Assembly: GCF_001439815.1 (NCBI RefSeq)
Contig: NZ_JYLM01000012.1
Span: forward strand, 1-64,000
Direction of reading: 5' to 3'
Source of the DNA: Pseudomonas orientalis
Lineage (GTDB): Bacteria > Pseudomonadota > Gammaproteobacteria > Pseudomonadales > Pseudomonadaceae
DNA: 64,000 nt
Below, in pieces: positions 24,725-32,261 of the stretch (positions within the stretch are counted from its first letter, which is position 1; the number at the start of each line of letters is the position of its first letter). The translations under genes were made by a program, and so were the position numbers. The notes beneath the pieces were generated by a model. That model ran no database searches, was not told where the DNA came from, and saw only the letters and a program-made list of their open reading frames with translations.

Positions 24725-24750
24725 CAAACCCCGGAATTATCCGGGGTTTG
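24725..24750 (-). terminator. Intrinsic terminator downstream of gltP
   Basis: CAAACCCCGG (24725-24734), loop AATTAT, CCGGGGTTTG (24741-24750): perfect 10-bp stem, 19 bases past the gltP stop on the minus strand. Read in that direction it ends in GGGGTTTGTCGTTTC. Confidence 0.75.
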
Positions 24751-24769
24751 CGTCAGCGCAATCGAGCGA

Positions 24770-26101
24770 TCAGCCGCGAGTAATCTCGCCGGCCGGTAGC
24801 GCCTCTTTGCTGCGCCAGTGCGGCAGCGAATTCCAGTAGCGCTCGCCCTTGGCGTCGTCGTACATGCCTTCCCAGCGCGAGATAACCAGCACGGCCAGGG
24901 CGTTGCCGATCACGTTCAGTGCGGTACGCGCCATGTCCATCACACGGTCGACACCCGCGATAAACGCCAGGCCTTCCAAGGGAATGCCCACGCTGCCCAG
25001 GGTGGCCAGCAGCACCACGAAGGACACGCCCGGCACACCGGCGATGCCTTTGGAGGTGACCATCAGGGTCAGCACCAGCATCAGTTGCTGGCCGATCGAC
25101 AGGTCGATGCCGTACAGCTGGGCAATGAAGATCGCGGCGATGCTCTGGTACAGGGTCGACCCGTCGAGGTTGAACGAGTAACCCGTCGGCACCACGAAGC
25201 TGCAGATCGCCTTGGGCGCGCCGTAGGCCTCCATCTTCTCGATCACGCGCGGCAGCACGGTTTCGGAACTGGCGGTGGAGTAGGCAAGCACCAGCTCATC
25301 CTTGAAAATGCGCATCAGCTTGAGGATCGAGAACCCGAACAGGCGGGCGATCAGGCCCAGCACCGCAAAGGCGAAGAACAGAATCGCGACGTAAACCAGG
25401 ATCACCAGCTTGGCCAGTGGCAGCAGCGAGGCGAAGCCGAAGTTGGCGACGGTCACCGCGATCAGGGCAAATACACCGATAGGGGCGTACTTCATGATCA
25501 TGTGCGTGACTTTGAACATGCTCTCGGACACGCCCTGGAACATCGTCACCAAAGGCTCGCGCAGTTCCGGCTTGAGGCTCGACAAGCCCAGGCCGAACAG
25601 CACCGAGAAGAAGATGATCGGCAGCATCTCGCCACGGGCGACGGCCGCGAAGATATTTGACGGGATCAGGTTGAGAATGGTCTCGATGAACGCATGTTCA
25701 TGCTGCACCTCGGCGGCGGTGGCCTGGTACTTGGAGATATCGACGGTACCCAGGGTACTCATGTCGATGCCCGCGCCCGGATGGAACAGGTTGGCCAGCA
25801 ACAGGCCGACCACGATGGCGATGGTGGTGACGACTTCAAAGTAGAGGATGGTTTTGACGCCGATGCGACCCAGTTTTTTCGCGTCACCCACACCGGCAAT
25901 GCCGACGATCAACGAGGAAATGACGATTGGGATAACGATCATCTTGATCAGGCGGATAAAGATATCGCCTGCCGGCTGCAGCACGTTGCTGATCCACCAG
26001 GCCTTTTCAGCACTGAAATGGTTGAGCACTGCGCCGATTGCGATCCCCAGCACCAAACCGATGAGGATCTGCCAGGCGAGGCTTAGCTTTGCCTTCTTCA
26101 T
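24770..26101 (-). CDS. gltP: Glutamate/dicarboxylate:cation symporter
   Basis: 443-residue member of the dicarboxylate/amino acid:cation symporter family. Diagnostic blocks are intact: IKMIVIPIVISSLIVGIAG (about 52-70), AYSTASSETVLPRVIEKME with the serine-rich re-entrant loop (about 274-292), VVPTGYSFNLDGSTLYQ (about 304-320) and GIAGVPGVSFVVL. Gene order with the lysozyme inhibitor and algB agrees with gltP of P. aeruginosa. Proton-coupled glutamate/aspartate uptake is likely, but C4-dicarboxylates are possible. Confidence 0.9.
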   Translation of the reverse strand: MKKAKLSLAWQILIGLVLGIAIGAVLNHFSAEKAWWISNVLQPAGDIFIRLIKMIVIPIVISSLIVGIAGVGDAKKLGRIGVKTILYFEVVTTIAIVVGLLLANLFHPGAGIDMSTLGTVDISKYQATAAEVQHEHAFIETILNLIPSNIFAAVARGEMLPIIFFSVLFGLGLSSLKPELREPLVTMFQGVSESMFKVTHMIMKYAPIGVFALIAVTVANFGFASLLPLAKLVILVYVAILFFAFAVLGLIARLFGFSILKLMRIFKDELVLAYSTASSETVLPRVIEKMEAYGAPKAICSFVVPTGYSFNLDGSTLYQSIAAIFIAQLYGIDLSIGQQLMLVLTLMVTSKGIAGVPGVSFVVLLATLGSVGIPLEGLAFIAGVDRVMDMARTALNVIGNALAVLVISRWEGMYDDAKGERYWNSLPHWRSKEALPAGEITRG

Positions 26102-26817
26102 GTCATTACCCTTACTTCAAGTGAACTTAAGGCAAATGCGCCAGCTGGACCGCTCGAAAGCGAAAAAGTGTGAGCATCTGCCTCCATGGAAGGTCACCGC
26201 AGCGTGGCCGAAATGGCTTACTGGCAGGCGAAAAAAGGCGCAACTATTCCCATGCAAGCCAGCGGCGTCTAATGCCGTAAACGCCTACCCTATGCCGAAT
26301 CGGCATGGCTTTTTTTGAAAATAATTGTTTGAACGGTCAGTTCGAATGCGCCATTCAAGCGGGTGAACCTGCCGTGAAGCTGCCAATTACGGCTTGCGCA
26401 GAGGTACCGGAGGACTTGAGGTGTTTGGCAGAAATGCTTGAAAAATCCGCAGCCTGGCGTCGAAAACGGCCTGTGGCGTCAGGAGAAATTTCTAGATGGA
26501 TGGTCGCATCGACATACTACGTAATGATTAGCCAGAGGAAAAACGAAGAATGCCAGCTATACGCGGAATGACGCACCGGCCATCAGAGTCATAAGCCCGC
26601 CGCAAGTTCAGCAAGCTTGAGGACTTGTGAACTTGCGTCGCAGCTTTTCACCTGACCCGGCCCTTGCGCAGGCACTCCCTGTACCCGTAGGTCGCGCCGA
26701 TCCTCATCGATCAGAGCAACCCGGCCCCCTGGTCATGCATCGCTCTTGGCGAGCAATGCAAAACAGAAAGAAGCAAAGTGGCTTCTCTCTATGGACGCCG
26801 GCTCCGTAAGACGGAAC
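26102..26817. other. 716-base intergenic region between gltP and the lysozyme inhibitor gene
   Basis: No convincing gene. An open frame at 26305-26571 has no ribosome site and no recognisable family, so I do not call it. The region contains a palindrome at 26292-26306 (ATGCCGA-A-TCGGCAT), probably part of gltP control. On the plus strand at 26629-26655 it has an AlgU-like promoter string (GAACTT, 16 bases, CCTGA), followed by small hairpins at about 26737-26760 and 26770-26787. A non-coding RNA is possible but unproven. Confidence 0.4.
26292..26306. promoter_or_regulatory. Palindrome upstream of gltP
   Basis: ATGCCGA (26292-26298), one central A, TCGGCAT (26300-26306): 7-bp perfect arms, about 190 bases upstream of the gltP start. 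Operator-like; regulator unknown. Confidence 0.35.
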
Positions 26818-27285
26818 CTAGTACCAATTCGGATCTTTCTTGAGCTGCTCCATCAGCAGCTTCTTCATGCCGTCATCCGGCTTACCGAGAAAACGGTAAT
26901 CGGCGTGCCGCGTCGGGGATTTGTCCGCCGGCAGACCGGCCGGGACTTCCACCAACATGGCGTAGGCATCTTCCTTATCGAAGCTGAAGGCGACGATCAG
27001 GCGCTTGTTCAGGCAGGTATCTGCCGTTTCACACAGCGGCCCTACCAGATACTTGTCGCCATCCTCTTCGACAGCGTTCATTTGCTCGGCCGTACCCGAC
27101 AGGTTCATCACCCATTCGGGCAGGCGCTCCTCTTTCTTCACCACGCCTTGCCAGGTTTCACGGTACTGCGGGTCCGCGCTGAGCAATTCGTTGGCCCGGG
27201 ATTGGCCGTCGTTGGCGGCCATCACCAAGCCGCTACCGCCCAGCAGCAGGGCGGCGGCAATGGCTTTAAAAGGCAGAGTGGTCAT
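26818..27285 (-). CDS. ivy: Inhibitor of vertebrate lysozyme (Ivy) family protein
   Basis: 155 residues: signal peptide (about 1-23, ending VMA-AN) and a small periplasmic domain matching Ivy-type C-type lysozyme inhibitors. In the family a disulfide-closed loop plugs the lysozyme active site; here two cysteines frame CETADTC (about 85-91). The E. coli loop reads CKPHDC, so the key histidine is not in the same place. P. aeruginosa has two Ivy paralogues, one at this genomic position. The gene is followed (upstream on the minus strand) by a DUF1328 gene two bases away, forming a small operon. Confidence 0.82.
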   Translation of the reverse strand: MTTLPFKAIAAALLLGGSGLVMAANDGQSRANELLSADPQYRETWQGVVKKEERLPEWVMNLSGTAEQMNAVEEDGDKYLVGPLCETADTCLNKRLIVAFSFDKEDAYAMLVEVPAGLPADKSPTRHADYRFLGKPDDGMKKLLMEQLKKDPNWY

Positions 27286-27287
27286 AT

Positions 27288-27452
27288 TCAGCCTCGGCCT
27301 TTACGACCAAAGAAGAACGACGCAATGAACATCACCAGGAAGACCACGAAGAGAATCTTGGCGATACCCGTAGCCGTGCCGGCGATACCACCGAAGCCCA
27401 GGACTGCAGCCACAATGGCGATGATCAGAAACGTGATTGCCCAACTCAACAT
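27288..27452 (-). CDS. DUF1328 small membrane protein (YtjA-like)
   Basis: 54 residues, two hydrophobic helices: MLSWAITFLIIAIVAAVLGFGGIAG and GIAKILFVVFLVMFIASFFF, ending RKGRG. This is the DUF1328/YtjA family, frequent in gammaproteobacteria and often stress-induced; function unknown. I set the start at the ATG (27452) with AAGGAG eight bases upstream, far inside a longer open frame. It ends two bases before the ivy start, so the two are co-transcribed. Confidence 0.9.
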   Translation of the reverse strand: MLSWAITFLIIAIVAAVLGFGGIAGTATGIAKILFVVFLVMFIASFFFGRKGRG

Positions 27453-27529
27453 GGTGATTCTCCTTAAGCTTTCATAGGGGGTACAGCGTGATGCCATGTG
27501 GCCGCTCGACATGAGCGACGTTGTATTGC

Positions 27530-27814
27530 CTAGAACACCCAGCGTTCCTGAACCGGCAGTTCGCTCAGGGTGGAATCCTGGTCTGCCACTCTCAGTTGCG
27601 GGGCGGTTACATCGGCAGCCGTGCTGCCAACGGAACGGAAGTGGGTCTGGGTCATGACGGGGCGTTCGAACTGCGGGGCTTGCTCGTGACTCTGCTGCCA
27701 ATGCTGCATCTGCTGGCCAATAATCAGCGTGACCATCAACGCCAGGCTGGCGAACAGACCTTGCTGCAGATGCAGCGGCGATACACGCAATTGGCTGAGG
27801 CTTTGGCGAGTCAT
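27530..27814 (-). CDS. Hypothetical single-pass membrane protein next to algB
   Basis: 94 residues with one hydrophobic helix (about 20-36, GLFASLALMVTLIIGQQ) and a polar, glutamine-rich C-terminus facing the periplasm if the N-terminus is inside. A similar small gene divergent from algB is known in P. aeruginosa, but I know of no function. Codon use is normal and the ATG is preceded by a GAGAAAG site. Possibly transcribed ahead of the DUF1328 and ivy genes. Confidence 0.65.
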   Translation of the reverse strand: MTRQSLSQLRVSPLHLQQGLFASLALMVTLIIGQQMQHWQQSHEQAPQFERPVMTQTHFRSVGSTAADVTAPQLRVADQDSTLSELPVQERWVF

Positions 27815-28215
27815 ACTGCTTTCTCCCGCATTCTGATTATTCGTTCATGACGCTCTATGCACTAGCTATTGCAGAGCGCATGCCAGGTTTTTTGCAAAAT
27901 AAATCTTAATAAAATCAGATAGTTATGAATTTAATGCAGGCGCACAACACAGCATCCTGCACGATGCCCTTTCAGGAGCCGTGCGAAATGCACGATGGTC
28001 AGTGGTCGGGTCGAAGGATCGAAAGCGGCTGAGTGGTTGCCGAAGCGGCGAGAAGATATGAAAAGGCCACTAGATCGGGCCTTTTACCGGGCCGTGTAGG
28101 AAGATGTGCAGATAGCTACGCGACGTTGCCTTTTATCAATCAGAATAAACCATGCAACTTGCCCGATTATTCCGGGACTAAACACCAACATTCACAGTTA
28201 AGGAGCGCGGGACAG
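27815..28215. other. 401-base intergenic region upstream of algB
   Basis: A/T-rich from 27890 to 27940, then a GC-richer leader. Contains the hairpin at 28061-28085 and the AAGGAG ribosome site before algB. The promoters of algB and of the divergent small membrane protein gene must lie here; I cannot assign exact boxes. Confidence 0.4.
28061..28085 (+). terminator. Terminator-like hairpin upstream of algB
   Basis: AAAAGGCC (28061-28068), 9-base loop, GGCCTTTT (28078-28085): a short U-ended hairpin 130 bases before the algB start. It could attenuate algB transcription or end a small upstream RNA. The T-run is only four long. Confidence 0.4.
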
Positions 28216-29562
28216 ATGGAATCAGCCAAGGAACTTCAAGGCCGCATTCTTTTAGTGGATGACGAGTCCGCGATCCTCCGTACCTTCCGCTATTGCCTGG
28301 AAGATGAAGGCTACACCGTTGCCACCGCCAACAGCGCAGCCCAGGCCGATGCCTTGATGCAGCGCCAAGTGTTCGATCTGTGCTTTCTCGACTTGCGCCT
28401 GGGCGAGGACAACGGCCTGGATGTATTGGCTCACATGCGTATTCAAGCGCCATGGATGCGTGTCGTGATCGTGACCGCCCATTCGGCGGTGGACACCGCA
28501 GTAGATGCCATCCAGGCCGGCGCCGCCGACTATCTGGTCAAGCCCTGCAGCCCGGACCAGTTGCGCCTGGCCACGGCCAAGCAACTGGAAGTGCGCCAGC
28601 TCTCGGCACGCCTGGAAGCCCTGGAGGGCGCAGTGCGCCAGCCCAAGGATGGCCTCGACTCCCACAGCCCGGCCATGATGGTGGTACTGGAAACCGCACG
28701 GCAGGTAGCCGGCACCGATGCCAATATCCTGATCCTCGGCGAATCGGGTACCGGTAAAGGCGAGCTGGCGCGGGCCATTCACGGCTGGAGCAAACGCTCG
28801 AAAAAATCCTGTGTGACCATCAACTGCCCTTCGTTGACCGCAGAGCTGATGGAGAGCGAACTGTTCGGCCACAGCCGCGGCGCATTTACCGGTGCCAGCG
28901 AAAGCACATTGGGCCGCGTCAACCAGGCAGACGGCGGCACGCTGTTTCTCGACGAGATCGGCGACTTTCCCCTCACCCTGCAACCCAAGCTGCTGCGCTT
29001 TATTCAGGATAAGGAATACGAGCGCGTGGGCGACCCGGTTACCCGCCGCGCGGACGTGCGCATTCTCGCCGCCACCAACCTGAACCTGGAAGACATGGTG
29101 CGCGACGGCCGCTTCCGTGAAGACCTGCTGTATCGCCTCAACGTCATCACGTTGCACCTGCCGCCGCTGCGCGAACGCAGTGAAGACATCCTGACCCTGG
29201 CCGACCGCTTCCTGGCGCGCTTCGTCAAGGAGTATGCCCGCCCGGCGCGCGGCTTCAGCGATCAGGCACGCGAAGCGCTGCTCAACTATCGCTGGCCCGG
29301 CAACATCCGTGAGCTGCGCAACGTGGTGGAGCGCGCCAGCATCATCTGCCCTCAGGAGAAGGTCGAGATCAGTCACCTGGGCATGGCCGAGCAACCAACC
29401 AACAACGCGCCACGCATTGGTGCGGCACTGAGCCTGGACGAGCTGGAAAAAGCCCATATCGGCGCCGTCCTCGCCACCAGCGATACCTTGGACCAGGCCG
29501 CTCGTACCCTCGGCATCGACGCGTCGACCCTGTATCGCAAACGCAAACAGTACAACTTATGA
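28216..29562 (+). CDS. algB: Two-component response regulator AlgB (alginate)
   Basis: 448-residue NtrC-type regulator. The receiver domain (10-125) has the phosphorylation site D59 in CFLDLRLG. The AAA+ domain (about 145-385) has Walker A GESGTGKGE, an intact GAFTGA loop and Walker B FLDEIGD. A Fis-type helix-turn-helix is at the C-terminus (TLDQAARTLGIDASTLYRKRKQYNL). With its kinase KinB it controls alginate genes in Pseudomonas; in P. aeruginosa AlgB can act without phosphorylation and without RpoN. I chose the ATG at 28216 with AAGGAG upstream. kinB starts 11 bases after the stop. Confidence 0.96.
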   Translation: MESAKELQGRILLVDDESAILRTFRYCLEDEGYTVATANSAAQADALMQRQVFDLCFLDLRLGEDNGLDVLAHMRIQAPWMRVVIVTAHSAVDTAVDAIQAGAADYLVKPCSPDQLRLATAKQLEVRQLSARLEALEGAVRQPKDGLDSHSPAMMVVLETARQVAGTDANILILGESGTGKGELARAIHGWSKRSKKSCVTINCPSLTAELMESELFGHSRGAFTGASESTLGRVNQADGGTLFLDEIGDFPLTLQPKLLRFIQDKEYERVGDPVTRRADVRILAATNLNLEDMVRDGRFREDLLYRLNVITLHLPPLRERSEDILTLADRFLARFVKEYARPARGFSDQAREALLNYRWPGNIRELRNVVERASIICPQEKVEISHLGMAEQPTNNAPRIGAALSLDELEKAHIGAVLATSDTLDQAARTLGIDASTLYRKRKQYNL

Positions 29563-29572
29563 GCTGTACCTC

Positions 29573-31360
29573 ATGAAGCTGGCGATGAAACTGCGCACCC
29601 GGTTATTCCTGAGCATCTCGGCACTGATCACCGTGGCCCTGCTGGGACTGATCCTGGGCCTGGTCAGCGTGATGCAGATGGCCAAGACCCAGGAGTCGTT
29701 GATTCGCAGCAATTTCGTCACCCTCGACCTGGGCGTGAAGTTGCGCCAGAGCCTGGGCGATCAACTGATCATGATGCTCGAAAAGCGTCCCGACCCGGCT
29801 GCCCTGGAAGCCTCCAAACAGCGCTACTTCGACCTGTTGGACCAGGGCATCGCCCATGAACAGCGTGACGGTCACACCCACGGCTTCGAGCAGGCACGCA
29901 AGGACTACCAGAACCTGCTGCAGGCATTTGACGAATCCCAGCAGAACCCGTCTGCGCCGGGCAGCAAGGAAAAGCTCACTGAAACCTTCAATACCCTGCG
30001 CAACGGGCTGATCGTCCACCACAAGCAGGCGCTGGAAAATATCAGCACAAGCGAGCACAAATCCCGTGAGCGTGCGCTTCTCGTCGCCAGCTTGCTGGGA
30101 CTCGTCGGCCTTGCGGTGTTGATCATCGGCTTTGTGACCGCCCATGGCATCGCCCGGCGATTCGGCGCGCCCATCGAAGCGCTGGCCAAGGCCGCCGATA
30201 AAATCGGGCAAGGCGATTTCGAAGTGACATTACCGATATCGGCGGCGGCGGAAATGAACCAGCTGACGCGTCGCTTCGGCATCATGGCCGAGGCGTTGCG
30301 CCAACATCAAGCCACCAATGTCGATGAGTTGCTCGCCGGCCAGCAGCGGTTGCAAGCGGTGCTCGACAGCATCGACGATGGTCTGCTGATGATTGACCGC
30401 CAAGGCCACCTTGAGCACCTCAATCCCGTCGCACAACGCCAGCTGGGCTGGGACGAAGAGCGCCTCGGTCAGGGCCTGGGCGAAGCGCTGGGTCGCCCGG
30501 AAATGGATGAACAACTGAATCTGGTGCTACGCGGCGGCAACCTGGAGCGGGCGCCGGAGGACCTGGAGGTGGAAGTCGAAGGCGAGCTGCGCCTGCTGAC
30601 GTACAGCCTGACCCCGGTCAGCCACACCCAGGGGCATATCCTGGGCGCGGTGATGGTGCTGCATGACGTCACCGAGCAGCGTGCCTTTGAGCGGGTGCGC
30701 AGCGAGTTCGTCTTGCGCGCCTCCCACGAGCTGCGCACACCGGTGACCGGCATGCACATGGCCTTCGGGCTCTTCCGCGAACGGGCCAAGTTCCCGGCCG
30801 AATCACGCGAAGCGGACCTGCTGGATACGGTCAACGAAGAAATGCAGCGGTTGATGCAGTTGATCAACGATTTGCTCAACTTCTCGCGCTACCAGAACGG
30901 CCTGCAGAAACTCACGCTGGGGCCTTGCGATGTCATCGACCTGCTGGAACATGCCCGAGCCCGGTTCGCCGAACCTGCGAACGCACAAGGTATCGAACTG
31001 GTGGTGGAAGCTCAGCCCGACCTGCCACGCCTGTATGCCGACCAGGCGCAACTGGAGCGCGTGCTCGACAACCTTCTGGGGAACGCCCTTCGACACACGG
31101 CAGAGAGCGGGCAGATTCGCTTGCAGGCGCGACGTCATGGCGAACGGGTGATTATCAGCGTCGAGGACAACGGTGAAGGCATTGCCTACGGCCAGCAGGG
31201 ACGCATCTTCGAGCCTTTCGTACAGGTAGGGCGCAAGAAAGGCGGCGCCGGCCTGGGGCTGGCATTGTGCAAGGAGATCGTGCAATTGCACGGCGGCCGC
31301 ATGGGTGTGTATTCGCGGCCGGGGCAGGGAACGCAGTTCTATATGGCCTTGCCTTTGTAA
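29573..31360 (+). CDS. kinB: Sensor histidine kinase KinB
   Basis: 595 residues: TM1 (about 10-32), periplasmic sensor (about 33-170), TM2 (about 170-190), HAMP (about 190-245) and PAS (about 255-370). Then the dimerisation domain with H385 (RASHELRTPV) and a catalytic ATPase domain with N-box LDNLLGNALRHT, G1 DNGEGI and G2 GGAGLGLALCKEI. In P. aeruginosa KinB phosphorylates AlgB, and as a phosphatase it restrains alginate production and AlgU release. All catalytic boxes are intact. Second gene of the algB operon. Confidence 0.96.
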   Translation: MKLAMKLRTRLFLSISALITVALLGLILGLVSVMQMAKTQESLIRSNFVTLDLGVKLRQSLGDQLIMMLEKRPDPAALEASKQRYFDLLDQGIAHEQRDGHTHGFEQARKDYQNLLQAFDESQQNPSAPGSKEKLTETFNTLRNGLIVHHKQALENISTSEHKSRERALLVASLLGLVGLAVLIIGFVTAHGIARRFGAPIEALAKAADKIGQGDFEVTLPISAAAEMNQLTRRFGIMAEALRQHQATNVDELLAGQQRLQAVLDSIDDGLLMIDRQGHLEHLNPVAQRQLGWDEERLGQGLGEALGRPEMDEQLNLVLRGGNLERAPEDLEVEVEGELRLLTYSLTPVSHTQGHILGAVMVLHDVTEQRAFERVRSEFVLRASHELRTPVTGMHMAFGLFRERAKFPAESREADLLDTVNEEMQRLMQLINDLLNFSRYQNGLQKLTLGPCDVIDLLEHARARFAEPANAQGIELVVEAQPDLPRLYADQAQLERVLDNLLGNALRHTAESGQIRLQARRHGERVIISVEDNGEGIAYGQQGRIFEPFVQVGRKKGGAGLGLALCKEIVQLHGGRMGVYSRPGQGTQFYMALPL

Positions 31361-31396
31361 GAACCAGCTCCCCGGCCACAAAGGGCTCGCTACCCT

Positions 31397-32173
31397 TCAG
31401 CGCTGGTTCAAGGCGCGCAGGATCGCCGCACTTTGCGCATCCGGGGTGCCGTCGAACAGCGACGGGCGAAAATGCATCTGGAACGCGGCGATCACATGAC
31501 GCGTGGCCACATCCAGCTCACCGGTTTGCGGTGTGGGGTAGCCCAGGCGCGCCAGTTCTTCCTGGAACCAGGTGATGCTCGGCAGTTGCGCGGCGTACTG
31601 CTGCTGGAATCGAGCCACTGCCTGGGCATCCGGCCAGACCCCCAGGCCCTCATCGGCCAGACGCTTCCATGGAAACAACGGGCCCGGGTCCAACTTGCGC
31701 AGCGGCGCAATGTCGCTGTGCCCGATGATGTTCCTGGGCTCGATACCGTTACGCTTGCTGATGTCCTTGAGCAACACCACCAGTGACTTCACCTGCGCTT
31801 CGGAGTACGGGTACCACACCCGGCCGGTGGGGGTGTCGCTGTAGCCAGGGTTGACGATCTCGATGCCGATGGAGCTGGAGTTGAGCCAGGTGCGCCCCAT
31901 CCATTCGCTTTCCCCGGCATGCCAGGCGCGCCGGCTTTCATCCACCAGCTTGTAGATCGTGCCCGAGGCGTCATCGCCGATCAGGTAATGGCTGCTGACC
32001 TGGCCGTGGGTCAACAGCGCCAGGGAGCGTTCGAGGTTGGCCGAGGTGTAATGCACCACAACGAACTGCACGCGGTTGTCGTGGTTCACCGAAGGGTGGC
32101 TGGTGTTCAGGCGCGGGCCGCTGGAGCAGCCGGCGAGCAGAAGAACTGCAAAAGCGATAAAGAGAGATTTCAT
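31397..32173 (-). CDS. ampDh2: N-acetylmuramoyl-L-alanine amidase, lipoprotein (AmpDh2)
   Basis: 258 residues with lipobox LLAGC (C16), pointing to the outer membrane. Amidase_2 domain with zinc ligands H41 (VVHYTSAN), H152 (IIGHSDIAP) and D162 (KLDPGPLFPW). A C-terminal peptidoglycan-binding domain is at about 205-255. It cleaves stem peptides from glycan strands. AmpDh2 with its lipoprotein anchor is the periplasmic AmpD homologue of pseudomonads, and its place next to kinB matches P. aeruginosa. Confidence 0.93.
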   Translation of the reverse strand: MKSLFIAFAVLLLAGCSSGPRLNTSHPSVNHDNRVQFVVVHYTSANLERSLALLTHGQVSSHYLIGDDASGTIYKLVDESRRAWHAGESEWMGRTWLNSSSIGIEIVNPGYSDTPTGRVWYPYSEAQVKSLVVLLKDISKRNGIEPRNIIGHSDIAPLRKLDPGPLFPWKRLADEGLGVWPDAQAVARFQQQYAAQLPSITWFQEELARLGYPTPQTGELDVATRHVIAAFQMHFRPSLFDGTPDAQSAAILRALNQR

Positions 32174-32261
32174 GGCTGAAGGCGTTACGCAGAGGACGAT
32201 AATGCAACAGTGTAACGTAAGGTCAAATCCCAGGCGGCCAAATTACAAAATAGAACATCTT

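Noticed and set aside
26305..26571. 88-codon open frame between gltP and ivy
   Set aside because: No ribosome site, atypical composition, no recognisable family, and it begins inside a palindrome.
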